Source of the DNA: Patescibacteria group bacterium | GTDB lineage: Bacteria; Patescibacteriota; Minisyncoccia; UBA6257; GWB1-50-10 | Direction of reading: 5' to 3' | Assembly: GCA_030018585.1 (NCBI GenBank) | Contig: JASEHZ010000004.1 | Coordinates: forward strand, 1 to 37,830 | DNA: 37,830 bases | Shown here: one piece after another, positions 1 to 8,969 of the stretch | How the letters are laid out: each line of letters opens with the position of its first letter | How positions within the stretch are numbered: the stretch's first letter is position 1 | Program-made: the position numbers and the translations under genes | The notes under the pieces: generated by a model | Told to the model about the DNA's origin: nothing | Database searches by the model: none | The model's input: the letters and a program-made list of their open reading frames with translations, nothing else

Positions 1-49
1 GCCCGCCGAAGCGAGGGGCGAAGCCCCGAGCGAGGCGACTAATTCAATA

Positions 50-123
50 TGGTGGACCTTGGGGGAATCGAACCCCTATCTCCCGGATGCAAACCGGGTG
101 CTCTGCCACTAAGCTAAAGGCCC
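50..123 (-). tRNA. tRNA-Ala (anticodon TGC)
   Basis: Reverse complement GGGCCTTTAGCTTAGTGGCAGAGCACCCGGTTTGCATCCGGGAGATAGGGGTTCGATTCCCCCAAGGTCCACCA: acceptor, anticodon and T arms pair; CCA encoded. Confidence 0.95.
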
Positions 124-147
124 GTAAGATATAAAAATCCAAATCGC

Positions 148-222
148 TGGTGGGTGTGGAAGGAATCGAACCTTCGACCTCTGTCTTATCAGGACAGCGT
201 TCTACCACTGAACTACACACCC
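148..222 (-). tRNA. tRNA-Ile (anticodon GAT)
   Basis: Reverse complement GGGTGTGTAGTTCAGTGGTAGAACGCTGTCCTGATAAGACAGAGGTCGAAGGTTCGATTCCTTCCACACCCACCA; CTGTC-CTGATAA-GACAG anticodon arm. Confidence 0.95.
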
Positions 223-251
223 TTATAATAAAAGAATAAACTTCAATAAAT

Positions 252-464
252 TTATTTTATTAAGTTTAACTTTTCAAAACCTTCAATGTCAAATTGAACA
301 GGTTGAGCGGCCTTAACATCGGCATTTAATGCCTGATTTAAATTAGCAATTAAAAATCCCGACGAATAAATAATAAAACCGAAAATAAAAATAATGAAAA
401 ATATCGCCGCTAACGGAAAAATCCATTGTCTTATAATTTTCTTTTTGTGTGACAAGGGTTTCAT
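252..464 (-). CDS. small single-TM protein downstream of pilO-like gene
   Basis: 70 aa ORF with one strong TM segment, adjacent to and same strand as the PilO-like gene. Confidence 0.6.
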   Translation of the reverse strand: MKPLSHKKKIIRQWIFPLAAIFFIIFIFGFIIYSSGFLIANLNQALNADVKAAQPVQFDIEGFEKLNLIK

Positions 465-478
465 TTTAATCGATTCCG

Positions 479-1009
479 TTATCGATAAAATACCTGACCT
501 TTTAAAACGATTTCTGATTTAGCTTCGTCTTGCCGCACAATAGTAAAACCATTAATGGCGGTAAGATATCTAAATTGATGCACCGCTTTTATAAATTTTA
601 AAACATTCTCAAGATTCCCTCTTAAAGTTAATTTAAATCTGATTGAGCCGAAATTTTCACCGCCTGGTCTTATCTCATCCACGATCGAAAAAGAATAATC
701 GAGACCGGTTTGAGTTGCAAGCGACTGAAAATCCTGGTTTAAATTGATAACAAAAAGTTCGTTTTTTTTAGGAACGACATTATAAAGGGCGTCCAAATAT
801 CTTTTTGCTTTAGCGTTATATTGATCAGAAAGAGATGCCAAAGTATCGAGAGTCGTAGAACGCTCAATAAGCTCCCGTCGATTATCTACTAATTGATTGC
901 TATAGCGAGCAATGCTTTTACCAAAATAAACCGTTCCGGTTGTAAGAGCGGCTATAATAACAAAACTGGTAGTTAATTGAAATATTAGACGTCTACGAAA
1001 ACTTTTCAT
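479..1009 (-). CDS. PilO-like type IV pilus assembly protein
   Basis: N-terminal TM, coiled-coil, then ferredoxin-like domain; overall PilO-like layout. Confidence 0.55.
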   Translation of the reverse strand: MKSFRRRLIFQLTTSFVIIAALTTGTVYFGKSIARYSNQLVDNRRELIERSTTLDTLASLSDQYNAKAKRYLDALYNVVPKKNELFVINLNQDFQSLATQTGLDYSFSIVDEIRPGGENFGSIRFKLTLRGNLENVLKFIKAVHQFRYLTAINGFTIVRQDEAKSEIVLKGQVFYR

Positions 1010-1113
1010 AAAATATGGTTAATTTGCAAACTAAAATCGAATAGAATATTATTTCCAAAGTGAAGTATTTTTTTCTACTTCTACCTTATTTTAATATATC
1101 TTAACACAACTTT

Positions 1114-1998
1114 ATGAAACTCGCCATTAAAACAGTGCAATTAAAAGAACGAGATTTCCCAATATTTCTTTCCGAGATCCCCGATCCTCCGAAAATTCTT
1201 TATTACTTAGGCAACTTGCCGAAAAAAGACGAAAAACTAATTGCCATAGTTGGCACAAGAAAAGCTACTCACGAAGGCAGAACGCTTGCCAAACAAATAG
1301 CCTCGGAATTAACTCGTCAAAAAATTTCAGTGGTGAGCGGCCTTGCTTTAGGTATTGATGCTGCAGCTCATGAAGGTGCGCTTACAAATAACGGGAAAAC
1401 TTATGCAGTACTCGCTAATGGCCTTGATACTATTTATCCATACCAACACGAGCAGTTAGCTAGAAAAATAATAGATTCCGGCGGCGGGATTATTTCCGAA
1501 TACAAAGTCGGAACCCCGGCTTATCCCAACCAATTTTTGGAACGAAATAGAATTGTAAGCGGCTTATGCATTGCCACGATTATAATTGAAGCACCAATTC
1601 ATTCAGGCACGCTTGTTACGGCAAAATACGCAAGCGAACAAGGCCGAGAAGTTTTTGTTTTCCCGGGAAATTCAAATCATCCAAACTTCAAAGGATCGCA
1701 TATGCTTATAAGAAACGGCGCCAGGCTTGTCGCTAATATAAATGACATTTTAGAAGATTTAAGCTTAGAGCCCCTTGAAGAACATTTTTCAGATGCAGAT
1801 TTAGAAACAAACAATTCCGACGATTCAATAAAAAATGTTATTATAAAAACTATCCAAAAAAGCAAAAAACCCATTTCAGCCCATGAAATTGTAGAAATAA
1901 CAAAATTAAAACCGGACGTAATCCACCAACAATTGACTTTTTTAACGCTTAATGGAACTATTGACGAAAAGCAAGGCAAATTTACTGTTAAAAAATAA
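1114..1998 (+). CDS. dprA: DNA processing protein DprA/Smf
   Basis: IAIVGTRKAT..., VVSGLALGIDAAAHEGAL, GNSNHPNFKGSHMLIRNGARLV motifs; C-terminal winged helix. Confidence 0.95.
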   Translation: MKLAIKTVQLKERDFPIFLSEIPDPPKILYYLGNLPKKDEKLIAIVGTRKATHEGRTLAKQIASELTRQKISVVSGLALGIDAAAHEGALTNNGKTYAVLANGLDTIYPYQHEQLARKIIDSGGGIISEYKVGTPAYPNQFLERNRIVSGLCIATIIIEAPIHSGTLVTAKYASEQGREVFVFPGNSNHPNFKGSHMLIRNGARLVANINDILEDLSLEPLEEHFSDADLETNNSDDSIKNVIIKTIQKSKKPISAHEIVEITKLKPDVIHQQLTFLTLNGTIDEKQGKFTVKK

Positions 1999-2178
1999 AT
2001 CCTGTTAGAGATAATTAAATTATTAAACTTATGAATACTAGTCATTTATCTAAATCAATAAAATGGATGAATCCCGTTAGAAAATCTAACCAACAAGGTT
2101 TCTGCTTTTCTGCTCACTATAAGCTTTTAAAGCTCTGTCTTGGTCAAACAGACAAAGATTGTTCGATTTTCTAACGGG
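1999..2178 (+). promoter_or_regulatory. intergenic structured element (ATCCCGTTAG type) filling dprA stop to topA ATG
   Basis: Perfect 16-bp inverted repeat ATCCCGTTAGAAAATC (2071-2086) / GATTTTCTAACGGGAT (2165-2180) overlapping the topA ATG; additional diverged 5' arm ATCCTGTTAGAG directly after the dprA TAA; ATGAATACTAGTCATTTATC core shared with the rpsC copy. Confidence 0.8.
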
Positions 2179-4350
2179 ATGAATCTAGTTATTGTTGAAA
2201 GTCCGACAAAAACAAAAACAATCGGAAAATATCTTGATCCGTCATTTGTAGTCCACGCCAGCGTCGGCCATATTCGCGACCTACCCAAAAGCAACAAAAA
2301 AGCTATTGATATCCCGGGCGGATTTATCCCCCATTATGAAATTTCAAAAGGTAAAGAAAAAATTGTTGAAGAAATTAAAAAACTAGCGAAAAAAGCCGAA
2401 AACATATATCTCGCCACTGACCCCGACCGCGAAGGAGAATCGATTGCTTGGCACATAAAAGAAGCATGCGGTCTAAAAAATCCAAAACGCATTGCATTTT
2501 ACGAAATCACGGAAAATGCCGTAAAAGAAGCCTTAGAACATCCTCGACATATTGACTTGAATTTATTAAAAGCCCAAGAAGCGCGCCGCGTTTTGGACCG
2601 GCTTGTGGGTTATGATCTTTCGGGTTTAATCTGGAAAAAAGTCCGTTACGGCCTTTCAGCGGGCCGCGTCCAATCGCCGGCTCTCCGCATTTTAATGGAA
2701 CGCGAGCGGGAAATCCGCGCTTTTATCCCCCAAAAATTTTGGACCATCCAAGGCAGATTTGAAACAAAAGAAAAACAAATAATTATTTTTACTTGCGAAG
2801 AAGAGCCAAAAAAAATCGAAGAAGTTGAACGCATTGCAAAAATTGCCAGCACTCATCCATGGCAAATTATTCAAATCAAAGAAACCGAAGTTAAACGCTC
2901 CCCCAAACCGCCCTTTATTACCTCTACCCTACAACAAACCGCGAGCTCACGTTTGGGATATTCGCCGTCGCGCACCATGTCTATTGCCCAAAAACTTTAC
3001 GAACAAGGTTTTATCACTTACATGCGCACTGATAGCGTCACCTTAAGCAAAGATATTCTAGGGCAAATCTATCACGAAATCGAATCAATATTCGGAAAAG
3101 AATATTTAGAACCGCGAATCTATAAAACCAAAAGCAAAAGCGCTCAAGAGGCTCATGAAGCAATTAGGCCATCAAAAATTGCCGTGAAAAATGCCGGCCA
3201 TACTGACGATCAAAAAAAGCTCTACACATTAATTAGAGAAAGAACATTGGCCTCTCAAATGTCTGACGCTAAAATGCTCCGGACAAAAGTTTCAGCAAAT
3301 ATTATTGGAAACGAGTCTATCCCGAATTTTTCTGTTTCCGGAAGTATTATTTTATTTCCCGGCTGGCTTAAAGCTGATCCACGCGCAAACGGCGAAGAAA
3401 AAGAACTGCCGAAATTAAAAGAAAAAGAACTATTGAAATTAAACGAAATTACAAATGAAGAAAAACAAACCGAACCGCCAGCCCGTTACACTGAAGCCGG
3501 TCTGATTAAAGAGTTGGAAAAACGGGAAATCGGCCGCCCCTCGACATACGCCACAATTATTTCCACTCTTTTAAACCGCGGTTATGTTGAAAAAGAAGGA
3601 CAAGCATTAAAGCCAACTGATACCGGTGATGTGGTGAGCTCATTTCTCGAAAAAAACTTTACAAATTACATCAGCGATTCTTTTACCGCGGAAATGGAAC
3701 GAGACCTTGATGAAATTGCGGAAGGTACTCGCGATTACACAAAAACCCTAAAAGATTTTTATAAGCCGTTTTCTGAAGACATAAAGCATAAAGCTAAAGA
3801 CGCGGAAAAAATCACTACCCTTGGCGAAAACGAGAAATTTAAGTGCCCGCTTGATGAAAACCACGGCACTATGCTTATTAAGCTTGGCCGGACCGGTAAA
3901 TTTTTAAGTTGTAGAAAATTTCCTGATTGTATGGGGGCAAGAAAAATTGACGGCAGTATCATGGAACCGCCAAAAGAAACGGGAGAGTCTTGCCCTAAAT
4001 GCGAGAAAGGAAAACTCATTGAACGCGAAGGAAGATTCGGTAAATTTATTGCTTGTTCCAATTATCCAAAATGTAAATACGTGAAAAAAAGCGCCGAAGA
4101 AGAAGCGAAAAACAAAACCGGCGTTTCCTGCCCTGAATGCAAAAAAGGCGAACTTACCGGTCGACGAGGACGATTCGGCGTATTTTACAGCTGTTCCAAT
4201 TATCCGGATTGCAAATTTATCATAAAATCAAAACCTACTGGTAATAAATGTGAGCTTTGCGGATCATTAATGATGGAAGGCACAAAAACAATTCCGGAAA
4301 GATGTTCAAATAAAAACTGCAAAAATCACAATCCGCATAAAAATAAATAA
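2179..4350 (+). CDS. topA: DNA topoisomerase I with C-terminal zinc fingers
   Basis: MNLVIVESPTKTKTIGKYL start, ATDPDREGESIAWHI, QGFITYMRTDSVTLS, repeated C-terminal Cys4 modules; start taken at ATG 2179. Confidence 0.97.
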   Translation: MNLVIVESPTKTKTIGKYLDPSFVVHASVGHIRDLPKSNKKAIDIPGGFIPHYEISKGKEKIVEEIKKLAKKAENIYLATDPDREGESIAWHIKEACGLKNPKRIAFYEITENAVKEALEHPRHIDLNLLKAQEARRVLDRLVGYDLSGLIWKKVRYGLSAGRVQSPALRILMEREREIRAFIPQKFWTIQGRFETKEKQIIIFTCEEEPKKIEEVERIAKIASTHPWQIIQIKETEVKRSPKPPFITSTLQQTASSRLGYSPSRTMSIAQKLYEQGFITYMRTDSVTLSKDILGQIYHEIESIFGKEYLEPRIYKTKSKSAQEAHEAIRPSKIAVKNAGHTDDQKKLYTLIRERTLASQMSDAKMLRTKVSANIIGNESIPNFSVSGSIILFPGWLKADPRANGEEKELPKLKEKELLKLNEITNEEKQTEPPARYTEAGLIKELEKREIGRPSTYATIISTLLNRGYVEKEGQALKPTDTGDVVSSFLEKNFTNYISDSFTAEMERDLDEIAEGTRDYTKTLKDFYKPFSEDIKHKAKDAEKITTLGENEKFKCPLDENHGTMLIKLGRTGKFLSCRKFPDCMGARKIDGSIMEPPKETGESCPKCEKGKLIEREGRFGKFIACSNYPKCKYVKKSAEEEAKNKTGVSCPECKKGELTGRRGRFGVFYSCSNYPDCKFIIKSKPTGNKCELCGSLMMEGTKTIPERCSNKNCKNHNPHKNK

Positions 4351-4374
4351 TCTTGATTAGTTTTATACTAATTT

Positions 4375-4402
4375 AAAGCGCTTCAATTAATTGAAGCGCT
4401 TT
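4375..4402. terminator. palindromic terminator downstream of topA
   Basis: AAAGCGCTTCAATTAATTGAAGCGCTTT perfect palindrome. Confidence 0.7.
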
Positions 4403-4559
4403 GTTTCTTATGCCAATTTCAATAAATTACATTTCTTCCAATTTCAAATAAAAAAGCATTACAAACATAATTCATATAAATCTTAATCCACATAAATTTA
4501 AGAAATAGAACTCCATAAATTGACACTTATAATTTACGCAAAAAAACTCACAAAAATTT

Positions 4560-4586
4560 ACCACCATCTGAAAAGATGGTGGTTTT
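4560..4586. terminator. hairpin terminator
   Basis: ACCACCATC tgaaaa GATGGTGGTTTT. Confidence 0.7.
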
Positions 4587-4601
4587 CCAATAATTTAATA
4601 T

Positions 4602-4883
4602 TTAAAAGATAGAATCACAAAAGCTTCTAAAAGGAGTTATTACTTCAAATTTATAAATTATAGATAAAACAATTAGAAGCACAATAAACAAAGCCGCAAT
4701 CGTGTTAAAACCAACGCTTAGTTTAGTTTTTGGGTTAGTGTCCCCCGCACACCACAATGTCATATACAAAACAAGGAAACTAAATAAAGAAAAAACGGGA
4801 GAATATTCACTAAAATATAGTAATATTGCTAAAACTAAAATCCAAAGCATGCCCAATACAACGCCGAATAGATATTGTTTCAT
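4602..4883 (-). CDS. small multi-TM protein of unknown function
   Basis: 93 aa hydrophobic ORF with upstream SD-like AAGGAT. Confidence 0.6.
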   Translation of the reverse strand: MKQYLFGVVLGMLWILVLAILLYFSEYSPVFSLFSFLVLYMTLWCAGDTNPKTKLSVGFNTIAALFIVLLIVLSIIYKFEVITPFRSFCDSIF

Positions 4884-4942
4884 TTCAATCCTTCTTTATT
4901 TGTCAATAAAATTGTTAATTAAGCTATTAAAAGCCTATCATA

Positions 4943-5707
4943 TCAACTAAACTTTGTCAATACCTCGCATCCGCCATCAGTAATCGCCACGGTATGTTCA
5001 AAATGAGCTGATAAACTTCCGTCAGCGGTCATAAAACTATCATCATTTCTTTGCACAATCTGCGACGAACCAATACTGACCATTGGTTCAATGGCCAAGA
5101 CCAAGCCCGGCTTTAATTCCATGCCATCGCCTTTTTTACCGTAATTATAAATTGTCGGATCTTCATGAAGCTCAAAACCAACGCCATGTCCGGTTAAACT
5201 CTGAATAATATGAAATTTTTCTTTTTTAACGGCATTTTCTATTGCAAAACCAATATCACCTAAATATTTTCCCGGCTTGCAAGTTTTTATTGCTTCTTTT
5301 AAAGATTTTTTGGTTATATTAATTAACCGCTTTGCATCTTTTGAAATATCGCCCGCTCCCACGGTAATTGCCGCATCGGTAAAATATCCTTGGTAATTTA
5401 TGCCAAAATCAATTTTAACAAGGTCGCCATTTTGAATAACATAATTATTTGGGATACCATGGACAACCACTTCATTTATAGACGCGCAAATCGCCGCGGA
5501 ATATGGCTTGGACGCGCCTTCGGGATAATAACCTGAAAAAGCTGGTTTTGCCCCGGCTTTTTCCGATAGTTCTCTTGCAAGCTTATCAAGATAAGAAAGT
5601 TTTGCTCCTTCTTTTATTTCTTTTTCAATTTTCTTTAATATTTCACTTAAAATCTTTCCTGAAATCCGCAAAAATTTTAAATCGTTTTCTGATTTCAATC
5701 TAATCAT
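4943..5707 (-). CDS. map: methionine aminopeptidase type I
   Basis: INEVVVHGIPN, DFGINYQGYFTDAAITV, GHGVGFELHEDPTI, LAIEPMV, EHTVAIT motifs; start taken at MIRLKSENDL. Confidence 0.95.
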   Translation of the reverse strand: MIRLKSENDLKFLRISGKILSEILKKIEKEIKEGAKLSYLDKLARELSEKAGAKPAFSGYYPEGASKPYSAAICASINEVVVHGIPNNYVIQNGDLVKIDFGINYQGYFTDAAITVGAGDISKDAKRLINITKKSLKEAIKTCKPGKYLGDIGFAIENAVKKEKFHIIQSLTGHGVGFELHEDPTIYNYGKKGDGMELKPGLVLAIEPMVSIGSSQIVQRNDDSFMTADGSLSAHFEHTVAITDGGCEVLTKFS

Positions 5708-5711
5708 CTTA

Positions 5712-6395
5712 TTATTCCAAACCAACGGCTTTTTGAACTTTTTCAAAAACTTTATATGGCGGAGGTTTACCATTTATGCCTTGTACTTTATAACCTGATT
5801 TTTTCATATAAGCGAGAATGGGATAAGTTCGATCCCGATACTCATTCAACCTCACTTTAATTACGGCCGGCTTGTCTAGAGTTCTTTTTCTCATTCCGCC
5901 GCCGCAAAAAGCGCAGCGCTTGGTTTTAGCGCTCGCCAAAATCGGCAATCCGCAAACTTTGCAAAGCAGACGGCGACTATTTCTCTTCATAGTCGTACTT
6001 TCCCTAATTTTAAGCCATAAAATAAATATATTTTTCCGGCCGTAAAGCCTGGATAAATGATTGATTAAGCCTTTTTGTTTTTTATCTCCCATAACTTCGT
6101 ACATTGTTCTTGGCGAACCGCTAAAAACCAAACTCCAATTACTCTTTGCCAAACGCGTGGCTTCTTCTTTCACTATTTTTAAAACCCAAGCCGGCGTGCA
6201 AAGCCTGCCCGTATCAAAATTCTTTTTTTCACGTTTCAATACCAAATCATGGTTTGCTTCAGGCGAATGCACGATATTTTCAATAAACCGACCAGTGTCA
6301 AAATGGAAAAAGCCATACTTACGGGCTAAAAGTTCAGCTTGCGTACCTTTACCAGAACCAGGCGGACCATAAATAATAATTGCTTTATTTGCCAT
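5712..6395 (-). CDS. adk: adenylate kinase (zinc-binding lid)
   Basis: GPPGSGKGTQAELLARKYGFFHFDTG P-loop; CKVCG...CAFCG; secY-adk-map context. Confidence 0.9.
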   Translation of the reverse strand: MANKAIIIYGPPGSGKGTQAELLARKYGFFHFDTGRFIENIVHSPEANHDLVLKREKKNFDTGRLCTPAWVLKIVKEEATRLAKSNWSLVFSGSPRTMYEVMGDKKQKGLINHLSRLYGRKNIFILWLKIRESTTMKRNSRRLLCKVCGLPILASAKTKRCAFCGGGMRKRTLDKPAVIKVRLNEYRDRTYPILAYMKKSGYKVQGINGKPPPYKVFEKVQKAVGLE

Positions 6396-6642
6396 TAATT
6401 TAATATAACATTACTAAATTTAAAAATAAATGTTTGCCAAAAAAGAACAACTACTTTTGAGTGAATATTGCCGAAGAAGCGTAAAAATTACCGAGCAAGG
6501 AGGCAAAGCGTAGGAATTCATCACTGTTTGAATCCCGACCCCGCAGTACGGGGGAGGTTAAGTTTGATGAATTCCGTGACGCCTAACGACGAGCAAGGAT
6601 AATTTTAGCGAGTGAGGTCTATGAACGAAAGAGTGGTTGTTC
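6396..6642. repeat. long nested inverted repeat between secY and adk
   Basis: AAGAACAAC...GTTGTTCTT outer arms, GGAATTCATCA...TGATGAATTCC inner 11-bp arms, central CCCCGcagtaCGGGG hairpin. Confidence 0.65.
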
Positions 6643-7908
6643 TTAAAATATCCCCTCGTATTCACGGATTGTAAGCTGGGATTCGATTTGTTTCATTACT
6701 TCGAGCGCAACCGAAACAACAATCAAGAGCGCCGTACCGCCAATGGAGAGCGCTTCAATACCGGTAAACATTTGAGTCACGTTCGGCAAAATCGCGACAA
6801 TACCTAAAAATAAAGCGCCAAAAAAGGTTATTCTTCGAACAGTTCTGCCAATCACGTCAGCTGTAGCCGAACCGGGCCTAATGCCAGGGATAAAACCGCC
6901 GCTACGCTGCAGGTTCTTAGCAATCTCCTCTGGATCAAAAGTAATGGCCGTATAAAAATAAGTAAAAACAACGACTAAGATAAAATATAAAATGCTGTAA
7001 ATAAAAATATTATTGAAAAATCCAGAAACAAAATCATTGATACGAATTGAAAGATCAGAAGAAACAATGGCAACAGTTTGGGCAAAAAACTGAGGAAAAA
7101 GAAGCAATGAAATAGCAAAAATAATCGGGATAACGCCGGCCTGATTTACCCGAAGCGGTAAATAAGTTGAAACACCGCCGTACATTTTATTACCCCTCAC
7201 TTGTTTAGCATAAGAAACAGACAATTTCCGTTCACCTTCGGTAATAAAAACAACGCCAGCCACAACTAAAATACTTAGAATAATAAAAGCAATATAAGTC
7301 GGCAAAATTCCCGGGTTTGCCAAACTTTCTGCCACATTCGCAGGCAAACTACTTACAATACCAGCAAAAATAACCAAAGAAATGCCATTGCCGATTTTAT
7401 ATTCGGAAATCAATTCACCAATCCACATCAAAAGAATGCTGCCGGCAGTAATAACGATGACATTGCTGATAAGCGGCAAAAAATCAAGCTGGGGTAATAC
7501 TCCACGAGACGTTAAAAGATTTAAAAAACCATAACCGGAGAGAGCGGCAAGCGGCACGGTGAGATACCGAGAAATACGATTAAACTTAGCCCGACCTTCT
7601 GCTCCTTCTTCATAATAATATTTTTTAAGATTAGGGAAGATAATCGTAAGAAGCTGCATAATAATAGTGGCGGTGATATAAGGACCAACACCTAACATCA
7701 TAATTGAAAGATTAGATAAGCCGCCGCCGGAAAAAACATTTAAGAAACCAAAAAGTTGATTAGAAGAGAAAAACTCTTCAAGCTTTTGGGCGTCAATGCC
7801 CGGAATAGGAATAGTAGCAAGTAACCTAAAAACTAAAAGCCAAAAAAGAACCATTAAAATCTTTTTCCGTAAATCTGGTATTTTAAAAATTTGAAGAAAT
7901 TTGTTCAT
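6643..7908 (-). CDS. secY: preprotein translocase SecY
   Basis: Multi-TM protein with IPIPGID, GVGPYITATIIMQLL, GERKLSVSYAKQVRG; start taken at MNKFLQIFK (ATG 7908). Confidence 0.97.
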   Translation of the reverse strand: MNKFLQIFKIPDLRKKILMVLFWLLVFRLLATIPIPGIDAQKLEEFFSSNQLFGFLNVFSGGGLSNLSIMMLGVGPYITATIIMQLLTIIFPNLKKYYYEEGAEGRAKFNRISRYLTVPLAALSGYGFLNLLTSRGVLPQLDFLPLISNVIVITAGSILLMWIGELISEYKIGNGISLVIFAGIVSSLPANVAESLANPGILPTYIAFIILSILVVAGVVFITEGERKLSVSYAKQVRGNKMYGGVSTYLPLRVNQAGVIPIIFAISLLLFPQFFAQTVAIVSSDLSIRINDFVSGFFNNIFIYSILYFILVVVFTYFYTAITFDPEEIAKNLQRSGGFIPGIRPGSATADVIGRTVRRITFFGALFLGIVAILPNVTQMFTGIEALSIGGTALLIVVSVALEVMKQIESQLTIREYEGIF

Positions 7909-8028
7909 CCCGTTAGAAGCAGGTCGCCTGAGGCGACCGTAATACAACGGCCCTTTTTTTAATATCTATGTTTTTTGGTAAATGCTTGATCATTATAAAT
8001 TTAGTAATTTAGTTGCTTCTAACGGGAT
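7907..8028 (-). promoter_or_regulatory. intergenic structured element (ATCCCGTTAG type) filling rplO stop to secY ATG
   Basis: 15-bp terminal inverted repeat ATCCCGTTAGAAGCA/TGCTTCTAACGGGAT; internal GGTCGCC tca GGCGACC hairpin; core AAGCATTTACCAAAAAACATA. Confidence 0.85.
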
Positions 8029-8451
8029 TCATAGTTTGATTTTGCCTTTTGCTGCTTCAATTTTTTTCTTAGCGCTTGCCGATACTTCCAAACCTTCCAA
8101 ATTTATAGCCTTCTTTAATTCTCCTCCGCCTAATATTTTAACACAATCAGAGTTTTTCTTAATAAATCCTTTTTCAATTAATATTTTTTTGGATAAATTT
8201 GAATCTACAGCTAACCTTGCCAAATCTCCGACTTTGATAATAAGTGGCTTCGTTCGAGTTGATTTATTTTTATTGCCTCGAAGCTTCGGCAAACGGATAA
8301 AAAGATCCCGTTCGCTCGGACGAATTTTGTGGCCGGCACGAGCCCGCTGACCTTTTTGACCATGACCAGAATAAGTGCCGCGTTTTCCGCCACGTCCAAT
8401 GCGTTTTATTTTTTTTCTTTTAGCTAAAGATGTTAATTCGTGAAGCTGCAT
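8029..8451 (-). CDS. rplO: 50S ribosomal protein L15
   Basis: RIGRGGKRGTYSGHGQKGQRARAG. Confidence 0.96.
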   Translation of the reverse strand: MQLHELTSLAKRKKIKRIGRGGKRGTYSGHGQKGQRARAGHKIRPSERDLFIRLPKLRGNKNKSTRTKPLIIKVGDLARLAVDSNLSKKILIEKGFIKKNSDCVKILGGGELKKAINLEGLEVSASAKKKIEAAKGKIKL

Positions 8452-8455
8452 ATTA

Positions 8456-8956
8456 CTAAAGGATTTTTTTGTTGTTGACGACCATTTCTACGCCAATAAA
8501 TGATTGTAGGGCTTTTATGGTTGCCATGGCATTAACAATTTTATTTTTTGTCCTACCTATAGTTTTCGCAGAAACATCTTTTATACCGGCTAATTCCAAA
8601 ATAACCCGCGAAGCGCCACCAGCAATAACGCCGTGGCCAGGCTTGCAGAGTTTGATTCTAACCACTGCTGCGCCAAATTTAGCTTCAGTATCATGAAGAA
8701 TAGTTCGCGCGTCCTTTAACTGAACCTTAATAACGTTTTTTTCTGCTTGATGTTTGGCTTTTTGAACAGCCGCCGCCACGTCCAATCCCTTCGCTGTGCC
8801 AAACCCAACTCGCCCCCTTTCATCACCAACCACTACCGCGGCACGAAAACTAAAACGTTTACCGCCAGCCATAACGCGAGCTACTCGTCTAATTTCGAGA
8901 ACTTTTTCTTTAAACTCGCTCTTTTTTATTATTTTTTCATTACGTCTCATAATCAT
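8456..8956 (-). CDS. rpsE: 30S ribosomal protein S5
   Basis: RVARVMAGGKRFSFRAAVVVGDERGRVGFGTAKG; N-terminus trimmed to MIMRRNEK. Confidence 0.95.
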   Translation of the reverse strand: MIMRRNEKIIKKSEFKEKVLEIRRVARVMAGGKRFSFRAAVVVGDERGRVGFGTAKGLDVAAAVQKAKHQAEKNVIKVQLKDARTILHDTEAKFGAAVVRIKLCKPGHGVIAGGASRVILELAGIKDVSAKTIGRTKNKIVNAMATIKALQSFIGVEMVVNNKKIL

Positions 8957-8969
8957 TTTTACAAAAAAT

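Noticed and set aside
50-222. tRNA-Ile/tRNA-Ala as an rRNA operon spacer
   Set aside because: A pilus-type gene pair lies upstream on the same strand instead of 16S, and no rRNA sequence is visible in the window
1677-2045. Antisense ORFs over dprA and topA and similar small ORFs over ribosomal genes
   Set aside because: Overlap well-supported conserved genes on the other strand; low-complexity translations
1999-2178. Group I/II intron or CRISPR explanation for the ATCCCGTTAG elements
   Set aside because: They lie between genes rather than within them, are under 200 nt, carry no intron core I could recognise, and no regularly spaced direct repeats are present
2140-2178. Upstream-extended N-terminus of topA (MVKQTKIVRFSNG...), and of secY (MYYGRLRRPASNG...)
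   Set aside because: These residues are translation of the 3' part of the intergenic element; the conserved proteins begin at MNLVIVESP and MNKFLQ
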